A stretch of DNA of 64,000 nucleotides from an uncultured Eubacteriales bacterium. GTDB taxonomy: Bacteria; Bacillota; Clostridia; Oscillospirales; Acutalibacteraceae. The stretch covers positions 124,001-188,000 of the forward strand of contig CAKSQZ010000001.1 of assembly GCA_934486895.1 (NCBI GenBank). The letters are read 5' to 3'. The notes below the pieces were generated by a model. The model saw only the letters and a program-made list of their open reading frames with translations. It was not told where the DNA came from and did no database searches. The position numbers and the translations under genes are program-made. This document shows positions 17,911 to 26,107 of this stretch, in pieces (positions within the stretch are counted from its first letter, which is position 1; each line of letters begins with the position of its first letter).

Positions 17911-18723
17911 TTACTTTATCTTTTCTTTGAGTGTTTTCAAAAAGCCGTCTTTCTTTATTCGGATTATATCCGCTGTTATTTCGGCTCGCGATATTTTAAC
18001 ACGGCATCCGTTTGTTATCGGCACCGCCGTTTCGCCGTCCACCGTTAAAAACGCTTCTCTGCCAGGCTGATCCTCAACCCACATTTCGATAACCGTATCT
18101 GGTGTTACAACAAGCGGCAGATCGAAAAGCGAATGGGCGCAGATCGGAGTTATTATAATGCTTTCAAGTGTCGGCTCGATAACGGGACCGCCTGCCGAAA
18201 GCGAATACGCTGTCGAGCCTGTCGGGGTAGCTACAATAAGCCCGTCCGACCGATAATTCATTTCAACTCCGGAAATATCGGCATGGATACCTATCATTCT
18301 CGAGCGCGCGCCCTTTGACACAACCGCATCATTCACGCAGAAAAACTCATTTGTGCCTGCATGGGTCTCGACATCGGCTTTAAGCATAAGCCTGTGTTCG
18401 ACTTCGTAGCTGCCGCTTTTCAGTGCCGAAAGCAGGTGCATTTCGTTTGCCTCGAGGTCGGCAGTGTAGCCGAGATGGCCGCAATTTATGCCGAGGATCT
18501 TTTTGCCGAACATGGCGGCTTGCTTGGCGGTGTGGAGTATAGTTCCGTCACCACCGAGCGCAAGCACGACATCGGCAGCTCCGATCAGCCGATCGCTTTC
18601 GGGGGTAGGTTCTCCTGCGGCTGTTTCACTGTGCTGTATGCCAAGATTATCAAGCGTCTTTAAAAGCTCGGCAATAATATCTTCCCGAACGCCCTCGGGA
18701 TTTAAAAAAACAACGGTTTTCAT
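17911..18723 (-). CDS. nadK: NAD kinase
   Basis: NadK phosphorylates NAD to NADP. The 270-residue protein shows the GGDGT motif ([15 protein letters not shown], about residue 55), [22 protein letters not shown] and the glycine-rich [22 protein letters not shown] near residue 160. It starts at ATG 18723 behind TTGAGGTGG. It is 12 bp downstream of tlyA and 14 bp upstream of argR, so it belongs to the same operon. Confidence 0.96.
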   Translation of the reverse strand: MKTVVFLNPEGVREDIIAELLKTLDNLGIQHSETAAGEPTPESDRLIGAADVVLALGGDGTILHTAKQAAMFGKKILGINCGHLGYTADLEANEMHLLSALKSGSYEVEHRLMLKADVETHAGTNEFFCVNDAVVSKGARSRMIGIHADISGVEMNYRSDGLIVATPTGSTAYSLSAGGPVIEPTLESIIITPICAHSLFDLPLVVTPDTVIEMWVEDQPGREAFLTVDGETAVPITNGCRVKISRAEITADIIRIKKDGFLKTLKEKIK

Positions 18724-18735
18724 ATTAAAACCACC

Positions 18736-19536
18736 TCAATCAAGCGCATTGTGCGATTGTTCGACAAGCTCCTCCGGCTGAACATCGGTGTTCATCGCCG
18801 ACTCGCCGTCATTTTTAAGCAGAATAAGATATTCGATATTGCCCTGCGGCCCTTTGACGGGAGAATAATCAAGCCCGTCCACCGAAAAGCCCTCAGACAG
18901 CGCAAATTCGACAATGCCTTTCACAACATCGATATGCACCGTTTTATCTCTCACAACGCCTTTTTTCCCTACATTTTCTCTGCCGGCTTCAAACTGCGGC
19001 TTTATAAGGCAGACACACCTCGCCTGCGGCTTCATAAGCCTTTTCAAAACAGGCAATATTTTTTTCAGCGAGATAAACGACACATCGACCGACGCGAAAT
19101 CGAGCGGGTCGCTTATCTGCTCTGTTGTGACGTATCTGAAATTGGTGCGCTCGAGATCCACGACTCTCGGATCGGTTCTGAGCTTCCATGCGAGCTGACC
19201 GTAGCCGACATCGACTGCATAGACCTTTTCGGCACCGTTTTGCAGCATACAATCGGTAAATCCGCCCGTTGACGCGCCGATATCCGCGCAGATCATTCCG
19301 TCGAGCGTTATATCAAAAGAACTCATTGCCTTTTCGAGCTTCAAACCGCCCCGACTTACATATTTAAGCCGCTCGCCGCGGACTTCGACTTTCATACCGT
19401 CCGCCACGGGAGTGCCGGCTTTGTCGGCTTTCTGGCCGTCGATATAAACATCGCCTGCCATTATTATCGCTCTTGCGCGTTCTCTCGACTGTGCGAGCCC
19501 GTTTTCAAACAAATAAACATCAAGCCTTTTGCCCAT
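18736..19536 (-). CDS. tlyA: TlyA family 16S/23S rRNA (cytidine-2'-O) methyltransferase
   Basis: TlyA proteins 2'-O-methylate ribosomal RNA cytidines; the old name hemolysin is misleading. The 266-residue protein has an S4 RNA-binding domain (residues 1-60, MGKRLDVYLFENGLAQSRER) and an FtsJ-type methyltransferase fold with SAM motif CADIGASTGGFTDCML, VYAVDVGYGQLAWKLR, and catalytic-region DVSFISLKKILP and LIKPQFEAG. ATG 19536 with GAGGAG eight bases upstream is preferred over an upstream in-frame start. The start overlaps the dxs end by 17 nt. Confidence 0.93.
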   Translation of the reverse strand: MGKRLDVYLFENGLAQSRERARAIIMAGDVYIDGQKADKAGTPVADGMKVEVRGERLKYVSRGGLKLEKAMSSFDITLDGMICADIGASTGGFTDCMLQNGAEKVYAVDVGYGQLAWKLRTDPRVVDLERTNFRYVTTEQISDPLDFASVDVSFISLKKILPVLKRLMKPQARCVCLIKPQFEAGRENVGKKGVVRDKTVHIDVVKGIVEFALSEGFSVDGLDYSPVKGPQGNIEYLILLKNDGESAMNTDVQPEELVEQSHNALD

Positions 19537-21412
19537 TTCGACTCTCCTCAAAAACGGTGTTGTATATCCCCTCTGTATCAAGTTTCAGCTCATTCAACGC
19601 CTCGCTCACCTTTTGCTGAGGAATAAACCGTTCGTCTATCGCGGTTATATTATAATCGCCCTTAAATCCGTGTGACCTGCACATGAAAGCGAACTGCTCG
19701 CCGCAGCCGCCCTCGCACACGCCCTCTTCAAAGAAATATATCGCAGACGCCGACCTGCATTCCCGAGCCGCTCTCTCATCGATCGGCTTTAATTTATAAA
19801 GTATCACGGTTTTGACCGAAACACCGTTTTCTTTGAGCTTTTCGGCCGCAAAAAGCGCGTTTACCGCCGTTCTGCCGTAGGACACAAGCACAGTGTCACC
19901 CTCGCCGTAGACCGCATAGTCCGAACCGACATTATCGCGATAGCATTCGGGCAGCTTCGGTTCTCTGCCGCGCGGATACCTCACCGCCGCGACCGAACAA
20001 TCGCCGTAGACCGCTTCATGCAAAAACGAATCCAGCTCCGAAAATGTTATCGGCGCATAAACAGTTGCACCCGGCACTGTGTTTAAAAAGGCGACATCGA
20101 AAACGCCCTGATGCGTTATACCGTCCTCCCCGACAATGCCTGCTCTGTCGATCGCGAGAACGACCCGTAGCTTTTGTGCCGCCGCGTCGTGAATTATCTG
20201 ATCGTAAGCCCGCTGTAAAAACGAGGAGTACACTGCGAATACGGGGACAAGTCCCGAAGCGGCAAGCCCTGCACAAAATGTAACGGCGTGCTGCTCGGCG
20301 ATACCGACATCGAAAAAGCGGTTTTTAAACGACTGCTCAAAGGGTGCAAGCCCCGTGCTGTCACGCATGGCGGCAGTCACAGCACAGATGCGGCGGTCTG
20401 CCGCCGCCATTTTGCAAAGCGACTGACCGAAAAATGCGGAATAATCTGTTCCCGAGCAGATGCGCTCGCCTGTTTCTATATCGAACGATGAAACGCCGTG
20501 GAACAGCTTCGGCGAACGCTCGGCATATTCATAGCCTTTGCCCTTGACGGTGCAGACATGGACAAGTGCCGGTCTGCGCTGCTGTTTTGCGGCATTGAGC
20601 ACCGAATCGAGCAGCTTGAGATCGTGTCCGTCGATCGGGCCGAGATAGGTAAATCCCATATCTTCAAACACCGTCTTACTGTAGATCATGCGCTTGAAGA
20701 AGGTCTTAACACGCTCGGCGGCTTTATAAAGTCCTCCGCCGATGAACGGGATCCTCTGAAGGAATTTGCCTGTGCCGCTTTTGAATTTATGATAGCGCGG
20801 CAAAGAGCGCACCACCGCAAGATGACGCGCTATTCCGCCGACATTTTTTGAGATCGACATTTTATTATCGTTGAGCACGACTATTAAATTACCGTTTGTT
20901 TTGCCTGCATTGTTAAGCCCCTCATAGGCAAGTCCGCCGGTGAGTGCACCGTCTCCCACGACGCAGACGACATAGCCGTCCTCCCCTTTAACGCTTTTTG
21001 CCTGAGCAAAGCCGCAGCCCGCCGAAACGGCGGTGCTTGAATGGCCGGTCAGAAAAGCGTCATACTCGCTTTCGTCGGGGTTTAAAAAGCCGGTTATTCC
21101 GCCTTTTTCGCGCAAGGTGTCAAAACGGTCATACCGCCCTGTGAGCAGCTTATGGGCATAACATTGATGTCCGACATCGAAAATCAGCTTATCATTCGGG
21201 CAATCAAAGCTTTTATGCAAGGCGACCGTCAGCTCGACAACGCCGAGATTTGAAGCAAGATGACCGCCGTTTTTCGACACGGTTTCGATCATTTTGCCGC
21301 GAAGCTCGGCACAAAGCTCATTCAGCTCGCTGTTGCTCAAACGGTCAAGATCACGCGGGGAACGAATAGTTTCGAGCAATCCGTATTCATTTGTTCCGCA
21401 GTTTTCATTCAT
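19520..21412 (-). CDS. dxs: 1-deoxy-D-xylulose-5-phosphate synthase
   Basis: DXS condenses pyruvate and glyceraldehyde-3-phosphate with thiamine diphosphate, the first step of the non-mevalonate isoprenoid pathway. The 630-residue protein shows FDVGHQCYAHKLLTGR (about residue 75), the ThDP motif GDGALTGG...NN near residue 150, YLGPIDGHD, and the transketolase pyrimidine-domain segments RFFDVGIAEQHAVTFCAGLA and AGIVGEDGITHQG. The start at 21412 (MNENCGTNEYG) is chosen because upstream in-frame residues are unlike the family. The small inverted repeat at 21439-21452, just upstream, matches the stem of the tRNA terminator at 21579-21592. Confidence 0.96.
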   Translation of the reverse strand: MNENCGTNEYGLLETIRSPRDLDRLSNSELNELCAELRGKMIETVSKNGGHLASNLGVVELTVALHKSFDCPNDKLIFDVGHQCYAHKLLTGRYDRFDTLREKGGITGFLNPDESEYDAFLTGHSSTAVSAGCGFAQAKSVKGEDGYVVCVVGDGALTGGLAYEGLNNAGKTNGNLIVVLNDNKMSISKNVGGIARHLAVVRSLPRYHKFKSGTGKFLQRIPFIGGGLYKAAERVKTFFKRMIYSKTVFEDMGFTYLGPIDGHDLKLLDSVLNAAKQQRRPALVHVCTVKGKGYEYAERSPKLFHGVSSFDIETGERICSGTDYSAFFGQSLCKMAAADRRICAVTAAMRDSTGLAPFEQSFKNRFFDVGIAEQHAVTFCAGLAASGLVPVFAVYSSFLQRAYDQIIHDAAAQKLRVVLAIDRAGIVGEDGITHQGVFDVAFLNTVPGATVYAPITFSELDSFLHEAVYGDCSVAAVRYPRGREPKLPECYRDNVGSDYAVYGEGDTVLVSYGRTAVNALFAAEKLKENGVSVKTVILYKLKPIDERAARECRSASAIYFFEEGVCEGGCGEQFAFMCRSHGFKGDYNITAIDERFIPQQKVSEALNELKLDTEGIYNTVFEESRNGQKA

Positions 21413-21572
21413 TAGGTGTTTTACCTCGTTTTTATAAAGCCGCAAAAGCGGCAAATCATCTCTATTTATATAGATTATAGCACATCCGGCCGCCTATGTT
21501 CAACCCCATTTTGAATTTAATGAAATTTTATTCAGAATAATTTATATATCTTCGGCTGAGTCAAAGCAAAAC

Positions 21573-21597
21573 AAAAAAGCCGCAAAAGCGGCTTTTT
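21573..21597 (-). terminator. Terminator downstream of tRNA-Leu
   Basis: AAAAGCCGC and GCGGCTTTT form a stem with a four-base loop and a T-run on either strand. It sits 5 bp past the tRNA 3' end. Confidence 0.85.
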
Positions 21598-21601
21598 ATT
21601 G

Positions 21602-21684
21602 TGGTGCGGGTAACAGGACTTGAACCTGCACGCCGAAGGCACTAGTTCCTAAGACTAGCGTGTCTGCCATTCCACCATACCCGC
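21602..21684 (-). tRNA. tRNA-Leu (anticodon UAG)
   Basis: On the minus strand the gene starts GCGGGTATGGTGGAATGGCA and ends with encoded CCA (21604-21602). The acceptor arm GCGGGTA pairs with TACCCGC. The anticodon stem CTAGT/ACTAG closes the loop CTTAGGA, giving anticodon UAG (decodes CUN). A variable arm is present (TGCCTTCGGCGT), as expected for Leu. The T-loop GTTCAAGTC is normal. The gene is intact. Two extra copies of its first 21 bases lie upstream (see the repeat array). Confidence 0.96.
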
Positions 21685-22085
21685 ATATTAAATTTTGCTT
21701 TGATAAAAACACACGCAAAGCTCGTGTAATGTGGGCGGGCAGCCACGCTACGCACGCCTCGCTGTTGCAAAATCTTTGTCCTCGCTGTTCACTCGGACGA
21801 TTTTGACATCTCGTTTTTTCAACCGTCGCTTGATCTGCCACCGGCAGCGCTCGGTTGAAAACTGCCATTCCACCATACCCGCATATTAAATTTTGCATTG
21901 ATAAAAACACACGCAAAGCTCGTGTAATGTGGGCGGGCAGCCGCGCTACGCACGCCTCGCTGTTGCAAAATCCTTCTCCTCGCTGTTCACTCGGACGATT
22001 TTGACATCTCGTTTTTTCAACCTTCGCTTCTTCTGCCACCGGCAGCGCTCGGTTGAAAACTGCCATTCCACCATACCCGCATATT
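21664..22085 (-). repeat. Two tandem 198-bp units, each carrying the 5' end of tRNA-Leu
   Basis: A 26-bp block occurs three times: at 21664-21689 (the start of the real tRNA gene plus five upstream bases), 21862-21887 and 22060-22085. Between them lie two 172-bp spacers (21690-21861 and 21888-22059) that differ at about seven positions. The period is exactly 198 bp. Each spacer has a stem-loop (TTTTCAACC with GGTTGAAAA, inner stem CTGCC/GGCAG), a CAAAATC/GATTTTG inverted repeat, and on the minus strand an ACACG/CGTGT hairpin followed by a T-run, which resembles a terminator. The spacer is otherwise non-coding. This accounts for most of the gap 21685-22223. The remainder, 22086-22223, holds the HPr terminator and no recognised gene. 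Confidence 0.93.
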
Positions 22086-22164
22086 CTGTTTTTTCTTTGT
22101 TATTCCGCATGAAAAGCTCAGACATCACCTAAGCACAGCACGAAATTTCAACCAAACATATTTA

Positions 22165-22194
22165 AAAAGCAAGCTCTGAAAAGAGCCTGCTTTT
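22165..22194 (-). terminator. Terminator of the HPr gene
   Basis: The stem GCAGGCTC/GAGCTTGC (one G-T pair), flanked by A and T runs, lies 30 bp past the HPr stop. It separates HPr from the tRNA-Leu array. Confidence 0.8.
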
Positions 22195-22223
22195 ATCCTT
22201 TTTTGTCTGAAACGACTTAATAA

Positions 22224-22487
22224 TTACTCTGCGAAACCCGAAAGAACAAGCTTAACAAGAGCGTCAACAGCTTCGTTTTCATCGGAGCCGTCAGCAATTA
22301 TCTTGATAGAGGTTCCGCCGAGAATACCAAGGGACAAAACGCCGAGAAGGCTCTTTGCATTGACTCTGCGCTCTTCTTTCTCGATCCAAATAGATGACTT
22401 AAACTCATTTGCTTTCTGAATGAAAAATGTTGCAGGGCGAGCGTGAAGACCGACCTGATTCTGTACAACAACATCTTTAATACACAT
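22224..22487 (-). CDS. ptsH: HPr family phosphocarrier protein
   Basis: HPr accepts phosphate from enzyme I on His15 and passes it to sugar-specific PTS enzymes. In Firmicutes it is also phosphorylated on Ser46 for catabolite control. The 87-residue protein has GLHARPA with His15 and NAKSLLGVLSLG with Ser46, so both sites are intact and it is not the His-less Crh. ATG 22487 has AAGGAT upstream. It stands alone behind its own promoter; no ptsI or hprK is in the window. Confidence 0.94.
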   Translation of the reverse strand: MCIKDVVVQNQVGLHARPATFFIQKANEFKSSIWIEKEERRVNAKSLLGVLSLGILGGTSIKIIADGSDENEAVDALVKLVLSGFAE

Positions 22488-22556
22488 ACATATCCATCCT
22501 TCCTAAAACCTACAAATTCTCTTCATATCTCTTCATATCTCTATGAGATATTATAT

Positions 22557-22584
22557 ATTATATCATAATTTATTGCACAGTCAA
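22557..22584 (-). promoter_or_regulatory. Promoter of the HPr gene
   Basis: TTGACT (22584-22579), a 16-bp spacer and TATAAT (22562-22557) on the minus strand lie about 70 bp upstream of the ATG. The leader carries a tandem repeat of CTCTTCATAT and a small palindrome (ATATCTC/GAGATAT). Confidence 0.75.
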
Positions 22585-22683
22585 CAAAAAATTTATGTTT
22601 TTTTGTTGAGAATGTCAAACTTCTATCTTCTCATCAAATTAGGGGGCAATAAAAAGCCGCCTTTTGTTGAAAATAAACACAAT

Positions 22684-23421
22684 TTACTGCAAGCTGTTTT
22701 GAATATCCGCTATCCGCTGCCTTTCCTGTTCGGAAAGCGGAGCGGTTGCAAGCATATCGGGGCGTTTTTTCAGGGTGTTTTCAATGCTTTTTTCGCGCCG
22801 CCACTGCTCGATCTTCTTATGATCGCCCGACAACAACACCTCGGGCACCTGCCTGCCGTTCCACACCGGCGGACGGGTGTACTGCGGATACTCAAGAAGA
22901 CCGCTGTAATGGCTCTCTTCTTCGTAGCACTCGCTGCTTGACAAAACACCGTCGAGCATACGGGCGACCGAATCGAGCAGCACAAGCGCCGGCAATTCAC
23001 CGCCTGTGAGAACATAGTCGCCGATCGAGATCTCCTCATCTACAAGCTCGTCTATCACACGCTGATCAACACCCTCATAATGTCCGCAAAGTATCGCAAT
23101 ATTCGGCATTTGTGCAAGCTCACGCGCCTTCTGCTGAGTGAGCACTGCGCCCTCGGGCGACATATAGATAAGGTGCGGACGCACGCCTGCCTGTTCGCAC
23201 ACCGCTTTAAAGCAACTGTCGATCGGCTGGGCGGTCATTACCATGCCCATGCCGCCGCCGTAAGGCGAATCGTCTGTTCGGTTGTGCTTATTCTCGGTGT
23301 AGTCCCTGATATTGTGGCAATGCACCTCAAACTTATTCGCGGCTATTGCTCTGCCGATAACGCTTTCCCCGATATAGCTTTCGCACATTTCGGGAAAAAT
23401 GGTCATTATATCAAATCTCAT
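22684..23421 (-). CDS. trmD: tRNA (guanine37-N1)-methyltransferase
   Basis: TrmD methylates G37 next to the anticodon and prevents +1 frameshifting. The 245-residue product starts MRFDIMTIFPEMCESYI and shows DDSPYGGGMGMVM, LCGHYEGVDQRVID and ISIGDYVLTGGELPALVLLD, the knotted SAM-binding segments of the family. It overlaps rimM by 4 nt (ATGA), the standard rimM-trmD pairing. rpsP and rplS, usual neighbours, are absent. Confidence 0.97.
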   Translation of the reverse strand: MRFDIMTIFPEMCESYIGESVIGRAIAANKFEVHCHNIRDYTENKHNRTDDSPYGGGMGMVMTAQPIDSCFKAVCEQAGVRPHLIYMSPEGAVLTQQKARELAQMPNIAILCGHYEGVDQRVIDELVDEEISIGDYVLTGGELPALVLLDSVARMLDGVLSSSECYEEESHYSGLLEYPQYTRPPVWNGRQVPEVLLSGDHKKIEQWRREKSIENTLKKRPDMLATAPLSEQERQRIADIQNSLQ

Positions 23422-23927
23422 TCGTCAAAAATCCCCTTTATCGGACGCAGCTCGATCCTGCCGGCTTCGACATCGACGCTGACCACGACCGACTTTATCG
23501 CCGGAACAAGGTATTCTCCTTTTTCGTTTTTGATATGCCAGACATCGTTTGCACCGGTTTTCGAGACATCTGTGAGCGTGCCGAGCGGCTCTTTCGTGTC
23601 GGCGTCGAACACCTCACAGCCGCAAAGCTCCTGAATAAACCATTCGCCTTTCTTTACATTCGCATCCTCACGCTTCATAAAGATAACTTTGCCTCTGAGC
23701 TTTTCGGCTTTTTCGATACTGTCGATCCCGCAAAGCTTTAAAAGAGCGACATTTTTATGCGCGCGGCACGATAAAACATCGGTTTTATCCCTGCCTTCAT
23801 TATCAAAATAAAAGCTTTTAAACTTTGTGAGAAATTCGGGAGAATCGCACCACGGCTGAACCCGCATTTCGCCTGCGATACCGTGAGTTCCGACGATCTG
23901 CCCCGCCTCGAGATATTTAAGGATCAT
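23418..23927 (-). CDS. rimM: Ribosome maturation factor RimM
   Basis: RimM helps 30S maturation, binding protein S19. The 169-residue protein has an N-terminal barrel starting with GQIVGTHGIAGEMRVQPWCD and a C-terminal PRC-barrel half with GEWFIQELCGCEVFDADT, YLVPAIKSVV and IELRPIKGIFDE. It is co-transcribed with trmD. The short N-terminus (MILKYLEAGQIVGTHG) is normal for the family. Confidence 0.95.
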   Translation of the reverse strand: MILKYLEAGQIVGTHGIAGEMRVQPWCDSPEFLTKFKSFYFDNEGRDKTDVLSCRAHKNVALLKLCGIDSIEKAEKLRGKVIFMKREDANVKKGEWFIQELCGCEVFDADTKEPLGTLTDVSKTGANDVWHIKNEKGEYLVPAIKSVVVSVDVEAGRIELRPIKGIFDE

Positions 23928-23952
23928 TTTAAAGACCGCCTTTCGGTTTTTA

Positions 23953-24783
23953 TCAATAATCGTCCAGAAAAGAGACTATATCGCCGTGCTCTCCGCGGCG
24001 ATAACCGATTATTGTGGACAAATTGACATTATGTATACTGCGAAAAATATTTGCATCGGCATTTTTATTGACCTTTTTAAGCTCTCTGACAAGCTCTTTC
24101 ATCTCCTGCCGCTTTGATTCCTGACGGCTTTCGCTCACATTCTCGGTGAACTTGCAGGCGCAGCGGATAAACTCAAGGCTGTTATATCGCGCCCAGGCGA
24201 TAATATCGTCCTCTCTGACCATGTAAAGCGGGCGGATAAGCTCCATGCCTTTAAAATTAGTGCTGTGTAGCTTCGGCATCATTGTGCGGATCTCCGCAGC
24301 ATAGAGCATACTCATCAGCACCGTTTCCACAACATCGTTGAAATGATGGCCGAGCGCGATCTTATTGCAGCCGAGCTCCTGCGCTTTGCTGTACAGATAT
24401 CCCCGTCTCATTCTGGCGCAAAGATAGCAGGGCGACGCTCCGCCGTGCTTGTCGACGACCTCGAAAATAGGCGATTTGAAAACCTTTATCGGAATATCGA
24501 GAGTCCTTGCGTTCTCGATTATCTTATTGAGATTACGCTCGTTGTAGCCGGGATCCATAACAATATATTCCACGCCGAAATTCGTCTCGGAATACTTTTG
24601 CAAATGCTTAATGCAAGCCGCAAGCAGCATCGAATCCTTGCCGCCCGAAATGCAGACCGCAATACGGTCGCCCTCTTCAATAAGGCGGTACGCCTGTATG
24701 CCCTCGACAAATCGGTTCCAGATAGGTTTGCGATATTTTTTTATAATACTGCGCTCGATCTCCTGCGCACGGGAAGTTATCAT
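23953..24783 (-). CDS. TtcA-family tRNA thiolation protein (PP-loop ATPase)
   Basis: Proteins of this family activate a tRNA cytidine with ATP and transfer sulfur. The 276-residue protein has the PP-loop CISGGKDSMLLAA near residue 50, PCYLCARMRRGYLYSKAQE near residue 125 (a CxxC pair) and ALGHHFNDVVETVLMSMLYA. C-terminal RCACKFTEN supplies a further Cys. TtcA makes 2-thiocytidine at position 32. Other PP-loop thiolases are possible, so I leave the gene unnamed. ATG 24783 with GGAG eight bases upstream is preferred over an earlier in-frame start. Confidence 0.82.
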   Translation of the reverse strand: MITSRAQEIERSIIKKYRKPIWNRFVEGIQAYRLIEEGDRIAVCISGGKDSMLLAACIKHLQKYSETNFGVEYIVMDPGYNERNLNKIIENARTLDIPIKVFKSPIFEVVDKHGGASPCYLCARMRRGYLYSKAQELGCNKIALGHHFNDVVETVLMSMLYAAEIRTMMPKLHSTNFKGMELIRPLYMVREDDIIAWARYNSLEFIRCACKFTENVSESRQESKRQEMKELVRELKKVNKNADANIFRSIHNVNLSTIIGYRRGEHGDIVSFLDDY

Positions 24784-24805
24784 AATTTCACTCCGAGTAA
24801 AAGAC

Positions 24806-24825
24806 AACGGCGGTAAACCGCCGTT
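24806..24825 (-). terminator. Hairpin after the metY-like gene
   Basis: A perfect stem AACGGCGG/CCGCCGTT with a four-base loop lies just past the stop at 24832. The T-run on the minus strand is weak (TGTCTTTT), so termination may be partial. Confidence 0.5.
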
Positions 24826-24831
24826 TCTTTT

Positions 24832-26106
24832 TTATTCTATGCCATCAAGCGCCTGCTCGATGTCAGTTATAATATCGTCGACCGTTTCAAGACCGACAGA
24901 CATACGGATAAGGTCGGGCGATACGCCGCACTCAGCGAGCTGTTCGTCGGTGAGCTGGCGGTGAGTTGTTGAAGCGGGATGCAGACAGCAGGTTCTGATA
25001 TCTGCTACATGGATCTCCAAAGACGCAAGCTTCAGACCTTCCATGAACTTCTTAGCAGCTGTCTTGCCGCCTTTAACACCATAGGAAATGACCGCCGAGC
25101 AGCCGTTCGGCATATATTTCTTTGCGCGCTCGTGATACTTATTGCTCTCGAGTCCCGGATAGTTCACCCATGCGATCTTCGGGTGTTTTTCAAGATATTT
25201 CGCAACAGCCAGAGCGTTTTTGCAGTGGCGCTCCATGCGGACAGGCAGAGTTTCCATGTTCATATTGAGAATGAATGCGGAAAGCGGGCTCATCATTGCG
25301 CCGAGATCGCGCATCATCTGAGTGCGCGCCTTGGTGATATACGCCGCCTTGCCGAAGCTTTCGGTGTAGACAACGCCGTGATACGAATCATCGGGCTTTG
25401 TCAGACACTCAAACTTATCGGAGGATGTCCAATCGAAGTTGCCGCTGTCGACTATTGCACCGCCGAGAACAACAGCATGTCCGTCCAAAAACTTGCTTGT
25501 TGAATGGACAACGATATCTGCGCCGAACTCAAACGGACGGCAGAGGACAGGCGTCGGGAATGTATTATCCACAATAAGCGGAATATTCGCGCTGTGAGCG
25601 GCGGACGCGAACTTCTCGATATCGAGGACATCGAGCGACGGATTTGTGAGCGTTTCGCCGAAAATGAGCTTTGTGTTCGGGCGGATAAGGCTTTTAAGCT
25701 CGTCAATACCGATCTCGGGATCAACAAAGGTCGTTTCAATGCCGAGCTTTCTCAAAGTGACATTGAAAAGGTTGTAGGTGCCGCCGTAGATAGCTGCGCT
25801 GGATATGATATGATCGCCCGCAGATGCGATATTGATGACAGAAATAAGGCTTGCCGACTGACCGGACGATGTTATCATCGCGCCGACACCGCCCTCTAAA
25901 GCCGCAAGCTTTATTTCGGGGGCTTCAACTGTCGGATTGGAAAGCCTTGTGTAGAAATGGCCCGGTATTTTAAGATCGAAAAGATCGCCGAGCGTATCAA
26001 CGCTGTTGTATCTGAATGTTGTGCTCTGATAGATCGGCAGAGCGCTTGCGCCGCCGTTTTCGGGAGTGTATCCCTCATGCAGGCATTTTGTTTCTATTCC
26101 GCTCAT
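24832..26106 (-). CDS. metY: O-acetylhomoserine sulfhydrylase-type PLP enzyme (copy 2)
   Basis: This Cys/Met metabolism PLP enzyme joins O-acetylhomoserine with sulfide or a thiol to give homocysteine or methionine. The 424-residue protein begins MSGIETKCLHEGYTPENGGA and shows PIYQSTTF, SSGQSASL, VDNTFPTPVLCRPFEFGADI, the PLP lysine motif VVHSTSKFLDGHAVVLGG, and LHPASTTHRQL with RMSVGLE at the C-terminus. ATG 26106 has AAGGGAG upstream; an upstream in-frame frame is noise. It starts 1 bp after the CofE-like stop. A paralogue lies at 33141-34436. Confidence 0.9.
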   Translation of the reverse strand: MSGIETKCLHEGYTPENGGASALPIYQSTTFRYNSVDTLGDLFDLKIPGHFYTRLSNPTVEAPEIKLAALEGGVGAMITSSGQSASLISVINIASAGDHIISSAAIYGGTYNLFNVTLRKLGIETTFVDPEIGIDELKSLIRPNTKLIFGETLTNPSLDVLDIEKFASAAHSANIPLIVDNTFPTPVLCRPFEFGADIVVHSTSKFLDGHAVVLGGAIVDSGNFDWTSSDKFECLTKPDDSYHGVVYTESFGKAAYITKARTQMMRDLGAMMSPLSAFILNMNMETLPVRMERHCKNALAVAKYLEKHPKIAWVNYPGLESNKYHERAKKYMPNGCSAVISYGVKGGKTAAKKFMEGLKLASLEIHVADIRTCCLHPASTTHRQLTDEQLAECGVSPDLIRMSVGLETVDDIITDIEQALDGIE

Positions 26107-26107
26107 T

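Noticed and set aside
21596..22066. A 156-codon minus-strand ORF across the tRNA-Leu array
   Set aside because: It exists only because the 198-bp unit is a multiple of three and free of stops. It runs through the tRNA, has no ribosome site, and repeats itself.
21664..22085. CRISPR array
   Set aside because: There are only three 26-bp repeats with 172-bp near-identical spacers, which is the reverse of CRISPR geometry. No cas genes are present.
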